The notes under the pieces: generated by a model
What the model was told of the DNA's origin: nothing
Seen by the model: only the letters and a program-made list of their open reading frames with translations
Databases searched by the model: none
Made by a program: the position numbers and the translations under genes
In this document: piece after piece, positions 7,574 through 13,221 of the stretch
How the letters are laid out: every line of letters starts with the position of its first letter
Position numbering within the stretch: the stretch's first letter is position 1
Origin: Gemmatimonadota bacterium
GTDB taxonomy: Bacteria > Gemmatimonadota > Gemmatimonadetes > Gemmatimonadales > GWC2-71-9
Assembly (NCBI GenBank): GCA_003221085.1
Contig: QHUD01000064.1
Coordinates: forward strand, 449 to 13,669
Reading direction: 5' to 3'
DNA length: 13,221 nt

Positions 7574-7950
7574 GCCTCTTGCTTCTCCACCGTCTCGGGG
7601 ACGACGATGCCCCGCTTCTCACGGATCCGCGCGGCCTTGCCGGCCAGCCGGCGCAGGAAGTAGAGCTTGGCCCGTCGCACGCGCCCCTTGCGCACCAGCT
7701 CGATCTCCGCAATCGACGGCGCGTGCAGCGGGAAGATGCGCTCGACGCCGACGCCGGCCGAGATCTTGCGGACGGTGAACGTCGCGTTGATCCCGGCACC
7801 GCGGCGGGCAATGCAGACACCCTCGAACGCCTGCAGTCGCTCCTTGTCGCCCTCGCGCACGCGCACCATCACGCGGACCGTGTCCCCGGGATGGAATGCC
7901 GGGATGTTGGTCTTGAGACCTTCGCGCTCGATCGCCCGTAGTCTATTCAT
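7570..7950 (-). CDS. rplS: 50S ribosomal protein L19
   Basis: This 126-residue protein of the large ribosomal subunit sits at the interface with the 30S subunit. The family core is clear: FHPGDTVRVMVRVREGDKERLQAFEG (about 19-44), GINATFTVRKIS, GVGVERIFPLHAPSIAEIELVRKGRVRRAKLYFLRRLAGKAARI. A short C-terminal tail (VVPETVEKQEA) follows, and the length is normal. ATG 7950 has GAGGG 8 nt upstream (7959-7963). The gene lies 24 bp after trmD and its TGA overlaps the GTG of rnhB, consistent with one transcript. Confidence 0.97.
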   Translation of the reverse strand: MNRLRAIEREGLKTNIPAFHPGDTVRVMVRVREGDKERLQAFEGVCIARRGAGINATFTVRKISAGVGVERIFPLHAPSIAEIELVRKGRVRRAKLYFLRRLAGKAARIREKRGIVVPETVEKQEA

Positions 7951-7974
7951 GACTGTATCCCTCTATCCGTCCGC

Positions 7975-8655
7975 TTAGTCGTCCCGTTTCGTCCACAGAT
8001 CGGGCCGTCGCTCGCGTGTCAACCGCTCCGCCTCTGCCTGGCGCCACCGCGCGATTTGCTCGTGGTCTCCGCTCAACAATACCGCCGGTACATCCATTCC
8101 GCGATAGCTCGGCGGCCGGGTATAGCTCGGCGGCGAGAGCAGACCGTCGTAGTGCGAGTCCGTCGCCGCGGAGTCGTGATCGCCCAGCGCGCCCGGGAGC
8201 AGCCGTACAACCGCGTCCAGCACGCACAGCGCCGCCGGCTCACCGCCCGAGAGCACGAAGTCTCCCACCGCCAGCTCCTCCGCCCCCATCCCGTCTACCA
8301 CGCGCTGATCCACGTCCTTGTAATGCCCACACAGCAACGTCAGCTGCTGGCCCACCGAGAAGCGCACCGCGTCGCGGTGGGTGAACGGCCGCCCGCGTGC
8401 CGACAACAGCACGATGGGCGGCCCGGTCCGCAGATCTTCCACCGCTTCGAAGAACGGCTCCGGCTTGAGCACCATCCCGGCGCCGCCGCCGTAGGGCGAG
8501 TCGTCCACCGTCTTATGCCGGTCGTGCGTGTACTCGCGCAGCTGCACGACCCGGTAGCGCACCAGCCCCCGCTCCGCAGCGCGCCCCAGAATGCTGACCC
8601 GGAGCGACGCATCGAACACCTCGGGGAAGAGCGTCACGACATTAATCGTCAGCAT
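7975..8655 (-). CDS. trmD: tRNA (guanine-N1)-methyltransferase
   Basis: This 226-residue SPOUT-class enzyme methylates G37 of tRNAs with SAM and prevents +1 frameshifting. It acts as a homodimer in the cytoplasm. The N-terminal MLTINVVTLFPEVF, then REYTHDRHKTVDDSPYGGGAGMVLKPEP (40-67), the knotted SAM site with CGHYKDVDQRV (109-119) and GDFVLSGGEPAAL (131-143), RLLPGALG with R151, and the catalytic Asp in YDGLLSPPSYTRP (D170) are all in place. The C-terminal ARWRQAEAERLTRERRPDL is standard and the length is normal. ATG 8655 lies inside the 3' end of rimM (14-bp overlap), so translation is probably coupled to that short upstream gene. The gene looks fully functional. Confidence 0.96.
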   Translation of the reverse strand: MLTINVVTLFPEVFDASLRVSILGRAAERGLVRYRVVQLREYTHDRHKTVDDSPYGGGAGMVLKPEPFFEAVEDLRTGPPIVLLSARGRPFTHRDAVRFSVGQQLTLLCGHYKDVDQRVVDGMGAEELAVGDFVLSGGEPAALCVLDAVVRLLPGALGDHDSAATDSHYDGLLSPPSYTRPPSYRGMDVPAVLLSGDHEQIARWRQAEAERLTRERRPDLWTKRDD

Positions 8656-8902
8656 CGGTCTCGTCCACGGCGACGAAGTGGTCCCGCCACGGCTCCACGA
8701 CCGCGCGCGACTTCACCCCGACGAACGAGAGCAGCCACTCGCGGTGGTAGGAGCGGCGCCGCGCCACGACCAGCGGCCCCGCAACGACCTGACGCTCCTC
8801 GTTCACGACCAGCAGCCGGGCCTTCGGCGTGAACACCGCACCGGGATTCTCCACGAGGGGAAACACCGCGACCTCCCCCCGCTGTCCGTGCGGCTTGCGC
8901 AC
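8642..8902 (-). CDS. rimM: Short RimM-like protein: N-terminal domain only, PRC-barrel domain missing
   Basis: This 86-residue ORF lies between rpsP and trmD, the standard place of rimM, whose product helps 30S maturation and binds S19. RKPHGQRGEVAVFPL at the N-terminus matches the RimM signature, and SFVGVKSRAVVEPWRDHFVAV matches the end of its N-terminal domain. Full-length RimM is about 165-180 residues and ends in a PRC-barrel domain. Here the frame stops at TAA 8642 after DETDADD, with trmD already begun, so no room is left for that domain. The only standard start is GTG 8902. Upstream in the same frame the codons still read LVGRV, the usual first strand of RimM, but they overlap the rpsP stop and contain no start codon. 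No clear Shine-Dalgarno is seen, and re-initiation after rpsP (stop at 8911) is plausible. It may be functional in reduced form, a decaying gene, or an assembly deletion. Confidence 0.75.
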   Translation of the reverse strand: MRKPHGQRGEVAVFPLVENPGAVFTPKARLLVVNEERQVVAGPLVVARRRSYHREWLLSFVGVKSRAVVEPWRDHFVAVDETDADD

Positions 8903-8910
8903 GCGCCCGA

Positions 8911-9168
8911 CTAGGCGGGTCGTTTGCCCAGCACTCCCGCCTTCTTCAGCAGCGAGCGGACCGTGTCGGTCGGGAGGGCCCCCTTGTCGAGCCAGGTGCG
9001 CGTCTGCTCCGCGTCGACCTGGATGTCGGCCGGATTGGTGCGCGGGTTGTAGTGGCCCAGGGTCACGACGAAGCGCCCGTCGCGGGGAGAGCGCGAATCC
9101 GCGACGACGATCCGGAAGTAGCTCTGCCCCTTCCGCCCTACGCGGCGCAGCCGAATGCGAGTTGCCAT
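8911..9168 (-). CDS. rpsP: 30S ribosomal protein S16
   Basis: This 85-residue protein of the small subunit binds 16S rRNA and is needed for 30S assembly. RIRLRRVGRKGQSYFRIVVAD, SRSPRDGRF, GHYNPRTNPADI and WLDKGALPTDTVRSLLKKAG cover the whole family profile, and the length is normal. ATG 9168 follows the ffh stop by 7 bp, with AAAAGGA (9181-9187) 12 nt upstream inside the end of ffh. Its TAG (8911-8913) lies 8 nt before the rimM GTG. Confidence 0.97.
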   Translation of the reverse strand: MATRIRLRRVGRKGQSYFRIVVADSRSPRDGRFVVTLGHYNPRTNPADIQVDAEQTRTWLDKGALPTDTVRSLLKKAGVLGKRPA

Positions 9169-9175
9169 AGCGTGC

Positions 9176-10480
9176 CTACGTCCTTTTCAAAAGCTTCCGC
9201 ATCTGCTGGAACTGCTCCAGCAGCCGGTTGACTTCCTGTACGGTCCGCCCCGCGCCCTTCGCAATCCGCAGCCGCCGCGATCCGCTGAGGATCGACGGAT
9301 CGGCCCGCTCGTCGGGCGTCATGGACAGCACGATTGCCTCGACGTGCTTGAGGCGCTTGTCGTCGGCGTTGACCGCCTTGAGCGCCTGTGCGTTCACGCC
9401 CGGCAACAGGCCGAGCACCTGTTTGATCGGTCCCATCGCCTGCATCTGCTTCAGCGCGACCAGAAAATCCGCGAGGTCCATCCCCTGCTTCGAGCGCGCC
9501 TTGCGCTCGAGGCGCTGCGCTGCCTCGGTATCGATGCTGGCGGCCGCCTTCTCGACCAACGCCACCACGTCGCCCTGGCCCAGGATCCGTCCCGCCATGC
9601 GCACCGGGTCGAAGGGCTCCAGTAGGGGCGCAGCATGCTGCGCCCCTACGTGTTCCCCGATGCCGATGAATTTGATCGGCACACCGGTCACGCCGTGAAT
9701 CGACAGCGTCGCCCCGCCCCGCGCGTCGCCGTCCAGCTTGGTCAGGATCGCGCCGGTCAACCCGACGCCGTCCTGGAAGCCCCGCGCGATCCGCACCGCA
9801 TCCTGCCCTGTCATCCCGTCCGCCACGAGCAGCACTTCGCGCGGCTTCGTCGCCGCCCGCAACGCCTTGAGCTCGTCCATCAGCGCCGCGTCGATCTGCA
9901 GCCGCCCGGCCGTGTCCACGATGACGGTCCGGCAGCGCGCCTTCTCGGCCTCGCGTAGGGCGCCCCGCACCAGCTCGACCACGTTTGCCGTTTCCCGTGT
10001 CCCGAAAACGGGCACGCCGACCTGCTCACCAAGTTGTCGCAGCTGCTCGGCAGCTGCGGGGCGCGAGAGATCGGCGGCCACGAGTCCCGGAGCCTTTTGC
10101 TCGAGCTTCAACCGTCGCGCCAGCTTCGCCGCGGTCGTGGTCTTTCCCGAGCCCTGAAGCCCCACCAGCAGCATCACCGTTGGCCCGACGGAGGCGAAGT
10201 CGAGTCCCCGCTTGGTCCCACCCAGCAGGGCCGCGATCTCATCGTGCACGAGCTTCACCACCTGCTGGCCGGGGCTCACCGTCTTCACGGCGATGGCCCC
10301 GATGGCCCGCTCGCGCACCCGCTCCACGAAGCCTTGGGTCACCTCGAAGCTGACGTCGGCCTCGAGCAGGTGCCGGCGGATCTCGCGCAGCGCCTCGGTC
10401 ACGTCCTGCTCCGACAGCACGCCCCGACCGGTGAGCCGCTTCAGAGCGGCGGTCAACCGCTCGGAGAGGGCTGTAAACAT
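9176..10480 (-). CDS. ffh: Signal recognition particle protein Ffh (SRP54 homologue)
   Basis: This 434-residue GTPase binds hydrophobic signal sequences and 4.5S RNA and delivers ribosome-nascent chains to FtsY at the membrane. The N domain spans about 1-90. The G domain has G1 GLQGSGKTT (107-115), the DxxRPAA segment ADLSRPAA (136-143), G3 DTAGR (189-193), G4 TKLDGDARGG (247-256) and GVTGVPIKFIGIGE (263-276). The M domain ends with the RNA-binding signature GSRRLRIAKGAGRTVQEVNRLL. Between GE and LEPFDP relatives have only a few residues (such as KxDD), but this protein has HVGAQHAAPL. Nearly all of that is encoded by a perfect 28-bp palindrome, a net gain of about 6 residues at the end of the G domain. 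The frame stays intact and every GTPase motif is present. No clear Shine-Dalgarno precedes ATG 10480. The gene leads the rpsP-rimM-trmD-rplS-rnhB run. Confidence 0.96.
   Translation of the reverse strand: MFTALSERLTAALKRLTGRGVLSEQDVTEALREIRRHLLEADVSFEVTQGFVERVRERAIGAIAVKTVSPGQQVVKLVHDEIAALLGGTKRGLDFASVGPTVMLLVGLQGSGKTTTAAKLARRLKLEQKAPGLVAADLSRPAAAEQLRQLGEQVGVPVFGTRETANVVELVRGALREAEKARCRTVIVDTAGRLQIDAALMDELKALRAATKPREVLLVADGMTGQDAVRIARGFQDGVGLTGAILTKLDGDARGGATLSIHGVTGVPIKFIGIGEHVGAQHAAPLLEPFDPVRMAGRILGQGDVVALVEKAAASIDTEAAQRLERKARSKQGMDLADFLVALKQMQAMGPIKQVLGLLPGVNAQALKAVNADDKRLKHVEAIVLSMTPDERADPSILSGSRRLRIAKGAGRTVQEVNRLLEQFQQMRKLLKRT
9622..9649. repeat. Perfect 28-bp palindrome inside ffh
   Basis: The half-site GTAGGGGCGCAGCA is followed immediately by its exact reverse complement TGCTGCGCCCCTAC, with no loop and no mismatch. 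It lies in frame in ffh and encodes VGAQHAAPL (residues 278-286) at a point where the family is normally shorter. This is the form expected of a small REP/palindromic-type element inserted in a coding region. No second copy was found in this window and no target duplication is obvious. Confidence 0.8.
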
Positions 10481-10510
10481 AAGCCTACGAAGCTACTTAG
10501 CGAGTTGCCG

Positions 10511-10530
10511 GAATCCAAGTGGGGGGATTC
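10511..10530. other. Weak hairpin between the metallopeptidase stop and ffh
   Basis: GAATCC (10511-10516) pairs with GGATTC (10525-10530) around an 8-nt loop, straddling the stop codon of the lipoprotein gene (10529-10531) in the 48-bp gap before ffh. There is no T-run on the transcribed side. It could modestly attenuate transcription into ffh or be chance. Confidence 0.25.
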
Positions 10531-11776
10531 AACGCGCGGCGCGGGTGACCCGAATCATGGGCACCCGTTTCCAGCCCGCCCAGCCGAGCGGCGCATCGAC
10601 CAGGCGCACGACCGGCACCCCGGCCACCAGGAGCTGCCTGATCTCCCAGCGCCGTGGGCCCCGACCGCCGGGGCGCCGCTTGGCCCACGCAGTCTCGAGT
10701 CCTTTACGGAAGCGCACGGCCGCCACCTTGTCGTCCCACAACGTGTACCACACGAGCGCCTCTGCTCCCGGGTCGCTCCCACGTCCCAGCACCTGATAGC
10801 GATCGCCGTCCCAGCCGGACGCGAGCAGCGCGGCGGCGCTGGTATCGCCGAGATGCTGCTCGAGCAGAAGGCGGATCTCGAACTCGCCCAGCCCGTCCTC
10901 GTAACGCACCGTGTCGGGCCCGGGCGACTCGAACGCCAACGCATCGGGGCGATCCCCGGCCACATAGCGCGCGGGGTGCAGGATCTGCTCGGTCGAGATC
11001 GGCATGAGGACGCCGTAGGGCTGCTTGCCCGGGTACTCGTGGTCGAACCAGCGCACGAACTCGGCTCCACCCAGGTACGGGAAGATCAGACTCTCGCGCA
11101 GCCACAGCGGTGCGCTCCCGAACACCTTCATCTGGTCCTGTTGCCCGCCGAGCGCCGTCCGCAGGTCCCAGAAGTTGGGGAGGCTCTCGATCTTCTGCTC
11201 CGGCATGAGCACGAGGATCTGCGCGAGCGTCGCCTGCCCCTCGAGGATCGCCTGCGCCGCGCTACGACGGTCGTTCTGCCGCTTGAGCTCCACCAGCGAG
11301 TCGAGGTTCAGGTACTGGTGCTGCAACGCGTGCACCAGCTCGTGCGAGATCACGAGCCGCGCCTGGCTGGGGTCGATGTCGGTCGGGATGTAGAGCGCGT
11401 TGGAATCAGGGTCGAAATACCCCGCGACCTGCTCGGTCAGGAGGTCGACCATGGTACCCCGCAGGTCGAGCGAATCGGGGATCAGGCCGAACAACCGGTA
11501 CGCGGCCTGCGCGCCCCCGAGCTCGGCGGGCGGAAGGTCGTCGTCGAACTTGTGGATGACGTAGTCCCGCACCTGCGAGCGGCTGCGACGCAGCACGACG
11601 GGACGCTGGCGAAAGCGCAGGCGCGTGGCTCGCTCGACGGCAGGGATCATCTGCAGCACGGCCTGCTTCAGCTGCGCCTCGTTCTGAACCTCCCGCGCCC
11701 GCTGTTGGCATCCCGTGCCCCCCACCGCTCCGACCGCCGCCAGCACGGCGAGACCGGCTCGAATCAAGCCTGCCAC
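10529..11776 (-). CDS. Lipoprotein with an HExxH zinc-metallopeptidase motif, family unassigned
   Basis: This 415-residue protein begins with a lipoprotein signal peptide (MAGLIRAGLAVLAAVGAVGGTGC, lipidated Cys predicted at 23), so it is anchored in the envelope. The zincin motif is HELVHALQHQ (H145, E146, H149). A candidate third ligand, E179 in ILEGQATL, lies about 30 residues later, the gluzincin-like layout HExxH...E. The segment before it, GYFDPDSNALYIPTDID, is typical of this kind of bacterial peptidase. The C-terminal half (about 200-415) has no recognised catalytic motif. GTG 11776 is supported by AAAGGAA 4 nt upstream (11781-11787). The start overlaps the end of the Clp-like gene by 13 bp, so translation is probably coupled. 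A role in envelope protein turnover is an inference from the motif, the anchor and neighbouring export genes; the substrate is unknown. Confidence 0.75.
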   Translation of the reverse strand: MAGLIRAGLAVLAAVGAVGGTGCQQRAREVQNEAQLKQAVLQMIPAVERATRLRFRQRPVVLRRSRSQVRDYVIHKFDDDLPPAELGGAQAAYRLFGLIPDSLDLRGTMVDLLTEQVAGYFDPDSNALYIPTDIDPSQARLVISHELVHALQHQYLNLDSLVELKRQNDRRSAAQAILEGQATLAQILVLMPEQKIESLPNFWDLRTALGGQQDQMKVFGSAPLWLRESLIFPYLGGAEFVRWFDHEYPGKQPYGVLMPISTEQILHPARYVAGDRPDALAFESPGPDTVRYEDGLGEFEIRLLLEQHLGDTSAAALLASGWDGDRYQVLGRGSDPGAEALVWYTLWDDKVAAVRFRKGLETAWAKRRPGGRGPRRWEIRQLLVAGVPVVRLVDAPLGWAGWKRVPMIRVTRAAR

Positions 11777-12945
11777 TCGATTCCTTTGCCAACGGCAGCC
11801 CCAACCACTCGGGCGACGTCCTGGCCGCCCACGATGATGCCCTGGTTCTCCAGCTCGCGACGGAGCAGCTGGTCGAGCTCGGCGCGGCGCTCGGCCAAAG
11901 TCGGGGGAGGTTGGTGGAGGTTGGTGGAGGTTGGGGAAGGTTGTACGTCAACGGAGCGGCCTCCCCCAACCTCCCCCGACCTCCCCCGGCCTCCCCCACC
12001 CAGCATTTTCTCTATCTCCGCGCCGATCCGCTCCAACATCGGGAAAATCTCCGCCATCAGGTCCTCCGCCGGCTCCTGTCGCGGCTGCTCGTGCGTCAGG
12101 CCCCGCCGGATCATGGCGTCCACCTTGCGCCGCTCGCGAATCAGGCGGTCGAGCTCCGGCGATACGCGGGCGGTCGCTTGCGCGTGGGCGCATGCCTCGT
12201 CCAGCACGTCGATGGCCTTGTCGGGGCGGGCGCGCTCGGGAACGAACCGGTCGGTGAGGACGATGGCTGCCTTGAGTGCGTCGTCGGTGATCGCGACGGC
12301 GTGGTGCCGCTCGAGGCGAGGCCGTCGCGCGACCAGGACTTCCCAGGTTTGAATGGCGTCGAGCTCCTCCACCAGAACGGGCTGGAAGCGGCGCTCGAGC
12401 GCCGGGTCGCCGCGGATCCACTTGTCGTACTCGCCCCCGGTAGTGGCGCCGATGATGCGGATGTCGCCACGCACCAGGGCCGGCTTCAGCATGTTGGCGG
12501 CGTCCATCGCGGCGCCGAGGGCGGTCCCCTGACCGATGAGGTTGTGCAGCTCGTCCACGAACAGGATCAGGTCCGGGTCGGCGGACAGCTCGCGGACGAG
12601 CTTCCGGATGCGCTCCTCGTATTGACCGCGGAACGAGGTGCCCGCGAGCAGCCCAACGTGGTCGAGCGCGAATACGCGGGCGTCCTTCAGGGCCGGGGGG
12701 ACGTCCCCCGCGGCGACGCGCTGGGCCAGCCCCTCGACGATCGCCGTCTTCCCCACCCCGGCTTTCCCAATCAGGGCGGGATTGTTCTTGCTCTGACGCA
12801 GCAGGATGTCGATCACTCGGGCGATCTCGGCATCGCGACAGCGCACCGGCTCCAGGTCCCCGCGGCGTGCCTGCGTGGTGAGATTCACGCCCACGCGCTC
12901 GAGCACCTCTCCCGATTCGAACAGTCCTTCGAACGGATCACCCAT
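11764..12945 (-). CDS. Single-ring ClpA/B/C-like AAA+ ATPase (D1 module only)
   Basis: This 393-residue ATPase resembles the first AAA+ ring of ClpA/ClpB/ClpC and probably unfolds or remodels proteins. It has the D1 entry LTTQARRGDLEPVRCRDAEI (22-41), Walker A GKAGVGKT (60-67), a pore-loop-like AGTSFRGQYEERI with F105 where Tyr is usual, Walker B LILFVDE (126-132), sensor-1 IIGATT (164-169) and an arginine-finger region ERRF (184-187). The small domain has RPDKAIDVLDEACAHA. It lacks the Clp_N repeats and stops at GGQDVARVVGAAVGKGIEWQA, which corresponds to the linker just before the D2 ring of normal Clp proteins. Residues about 315-348 (Gly/Arg-rich, then Ser/Thr/Pro-rich) are encoded by an inverted array of 10-nt repeats. 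It lies 5 bp after the prepilin peptidase gene and overlaps the metallopeptidase lipoprotein gene by 13 bp. No ClpP-docking loop is visible. Confidence 0.82.
   Translation of the reverse strand: MGDPFEGLFESGEVLERVGVNLTTQARRGDLEPVRCRDAEIARVIDILLRQSKNNPALIGKAGVGKTAIVEGLAQRVAAGDVPPALKDARVFALDHVGLLAGTSFRGQYEERIRKLVRELSADPDLILFVDELHNLIGQGTALGAAMDAANMLKPALVRGDIRIIGATTGGEYDKWIRGDPALERRFQPVLVEELDAIQTWEVLVARRPRLERHHAVAITDDALKAAIVLTDRFVPERARPDKAIDVLDEACAHAQATARVSPELDRLIRERRKVDAMIRRGLTHEQPRQEPAEDLMAEIFPMLERIGAEIEKMLGGGGRGRSGEVGGGRSVDVQPSPTSTNLHQPPPTLAERRAELDQLLRRELENQGIIVGGQDVARVVGAAVGKGIEWQA
11781..11787 (-). promoter_or_regulatory. Ribosome binding site of the lipoprotein metallopeptidase
   Basis: AAAGGAA on the minus strand lies 4 nt before GTG 11776, inside the last codons of the Clp-like gene. 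It supports the GTG start that yields a proper lipoprotein signal peptide. Confidence 0.5.
11901..11999. repeat. Inverted arrays of a 10-nt G-rich repeat inside the Clp-like gene
   Basis: On the plus strand the left arm (11901-11940) is four 10-nt units: TCGGGGGAGG, TTGGTGGAGG, TTGGTGGAGG, TTGGGGAAGG. The right arm (11960-11999), read on the minus strand, is GTGGGGGAGG, CCGGGGGAGG, TCGGGGGAGG, TTGGGGGAGG. The arms match at 32 of 40 positions in opposite orientation around a 19-nt spacer, so they can form a long imperfect hairpin. The minus-strand reading of the right arm has four G5 runs with 5-nt loops, which is G-quadruplex potential on the coding strand. The element is in frame and spells a low-complexity linker. 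Confidence 0.8.
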
Positions 12946-12950
12946 TCAGG

Positions 12951-13221
12951 TCAGGCAGCCCCCAGGAATCGCCGGTACCAGTCGTAGATCGCGGGACCGA
13001 AAACGAAGGCCACTGCGGCTCCCATGGCGAGAAATACCCCGAACGGGACGTGACGCTTCCGTTTCCCCAGGGCGAGCAACGGGACGTACACGAGGCTGCC
13101 GAACAGCGCGCCCGCGAATACGGTCAGCAGGACACCCTTCCAACCGACGAACGCGCCCACCATCGCCATCATCTTGATGTCGCCGCCGCCCATCGCTTCT
13201 TCCTTGAAGACCCAGCCCCCC
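12951..13221 (-). CDS. Prepilin peptidase (A24 family), C-terminal fragment
   Basis: The frame is open to the right edge of the window, so this is the last ~89 residues of a longer inner-membrane aspartic peptidase that cleaves type IV pilin or type II secretion pseudopilin leaders. EEAMGGGDIKMMAMVGAFVGW contains the GxGD motif with the second catalytic Asp, followed by two or three hydrophobic helices (VLLTVFAGALFGSLVYVPLLAL, FGVFLAMGAAVAFVFG). The first catalytic Asp, any N-terminal methylase domain and the start lie outside the window. TGA 12951-12953 is 5 bp before the ATG of the Clp-like gene, implying a shared transcript. The family is confident; gene naming (pilD, gspO or comC type) cannot be settled from this fragment. 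Confidence 0.85.
   Translation of the reverse strand, partial: GGWVFKEEAMGGGDIKMMAMVGAFVGWKGVLLTVFAGALFGSLVYVPLLALGKRKRHVPFGVFLAMGAAVAFVFGPAIYDWYRRFLGAA

Noticed and set aside
8104..8134. 13-bp direct repeat (ATAGCTCGGCGGC) in trmD, copies 18 bp apart
   Set aside because: It encodes PPSYTR/PPSYRG within the normal, conserved YTRPxxxxG segment of TrmD, with no change in length compared with the family, so it is probably codon-use coincidence.
10034..12352. A 772-codon open frame on the plus strand across ffh, the metallopeptidase and the Clp-like gene
   Set aside because: It is antisense to three genes with clear family motifs, its predicted protein is Arg/His/Pro-rich with no recognisable domain, and such long shadow frames are common in GC-rich DNA.
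11911..12987. A 358-codon plus-strand frame over the Clp-like gene and prepilin peptidase end
   Set aside because: Shadow frame; the minus strand encodes Walker A/B and GxGD motifs in the same interval.

Overview
The window is GC-rich, densely packed chromosomal DNA. It most resembles a Gemmatimonadota-type bacterium or a relative. This is inferred from the gene families: an Oar-like TonB-dependent receptor with an N-terminal carboxypeptidase-regulatory domain, lipoproteins with cupredoxin-like or metallopeptidase domains, and the run ffh-rpsP-rimM-trmD-rplS-rnhB. No rRNA, tRNA, CRISPR array, insertion sequence or prophage gene was seen, and no gene-free stretch exceeds 300 bases.

Layout. 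(1) 1-2190, plus strand: the end of a GT87/DUF2029-type membrane protein, an LCM-family methyltransferase and a lipoprotein with two tandem cupredoxin-like domains, in a tightly coupled cluster with touching or overlapping start and stop codons. (2) 2191-2247: a short convergent spacer made of degenerate 10-nt repeats. (3) 2248-5142, minus strand: the TonB-dependent receptor. (4) 5257-6957, plus strand: PolX (polymerase X plus PHP domain), divergent from the receptor and overlapping rnhB tail to tail. (5) 6926-13221, minus strand: one long gene run in transcription order: prepilin peptidase (partial), a one-ring ClpA/B/C-like AAA+ ATPase, a lipoprotein with an HExxH metallopeptidase motif, ffh, rpsP, a short rimM, trmD, rplS and rnhB. 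It joins protein export and processing functions to the ribosome and tRNA maturation block.

Most unusual features. Several conserved genes carry in-frame structural changes. RimM is only its N-terminal domain and lacks the PRC barrel. PolX lacks about 11 residues that normally precede its RNAAR segment. The TonB receptor plug lacks about 30 residues just before KSGTN. Ffh carries a perfect 28-bp palindrome that adds about 6 residues just before its conserved LEPF segment. The Clp-like ATPase stops before a second AAA+ ring and contains an approximately 100-bp inverted array of 10-nt G-rich repeats inside its reading frame. The same 10-nt repeat family occupies the 2191-2247 spacer. No new defence or biosynthetic system is evident. 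The novelty lies in these repeat insertions and domain losses inside housekeeping genes, which need checking against reads and relatives.
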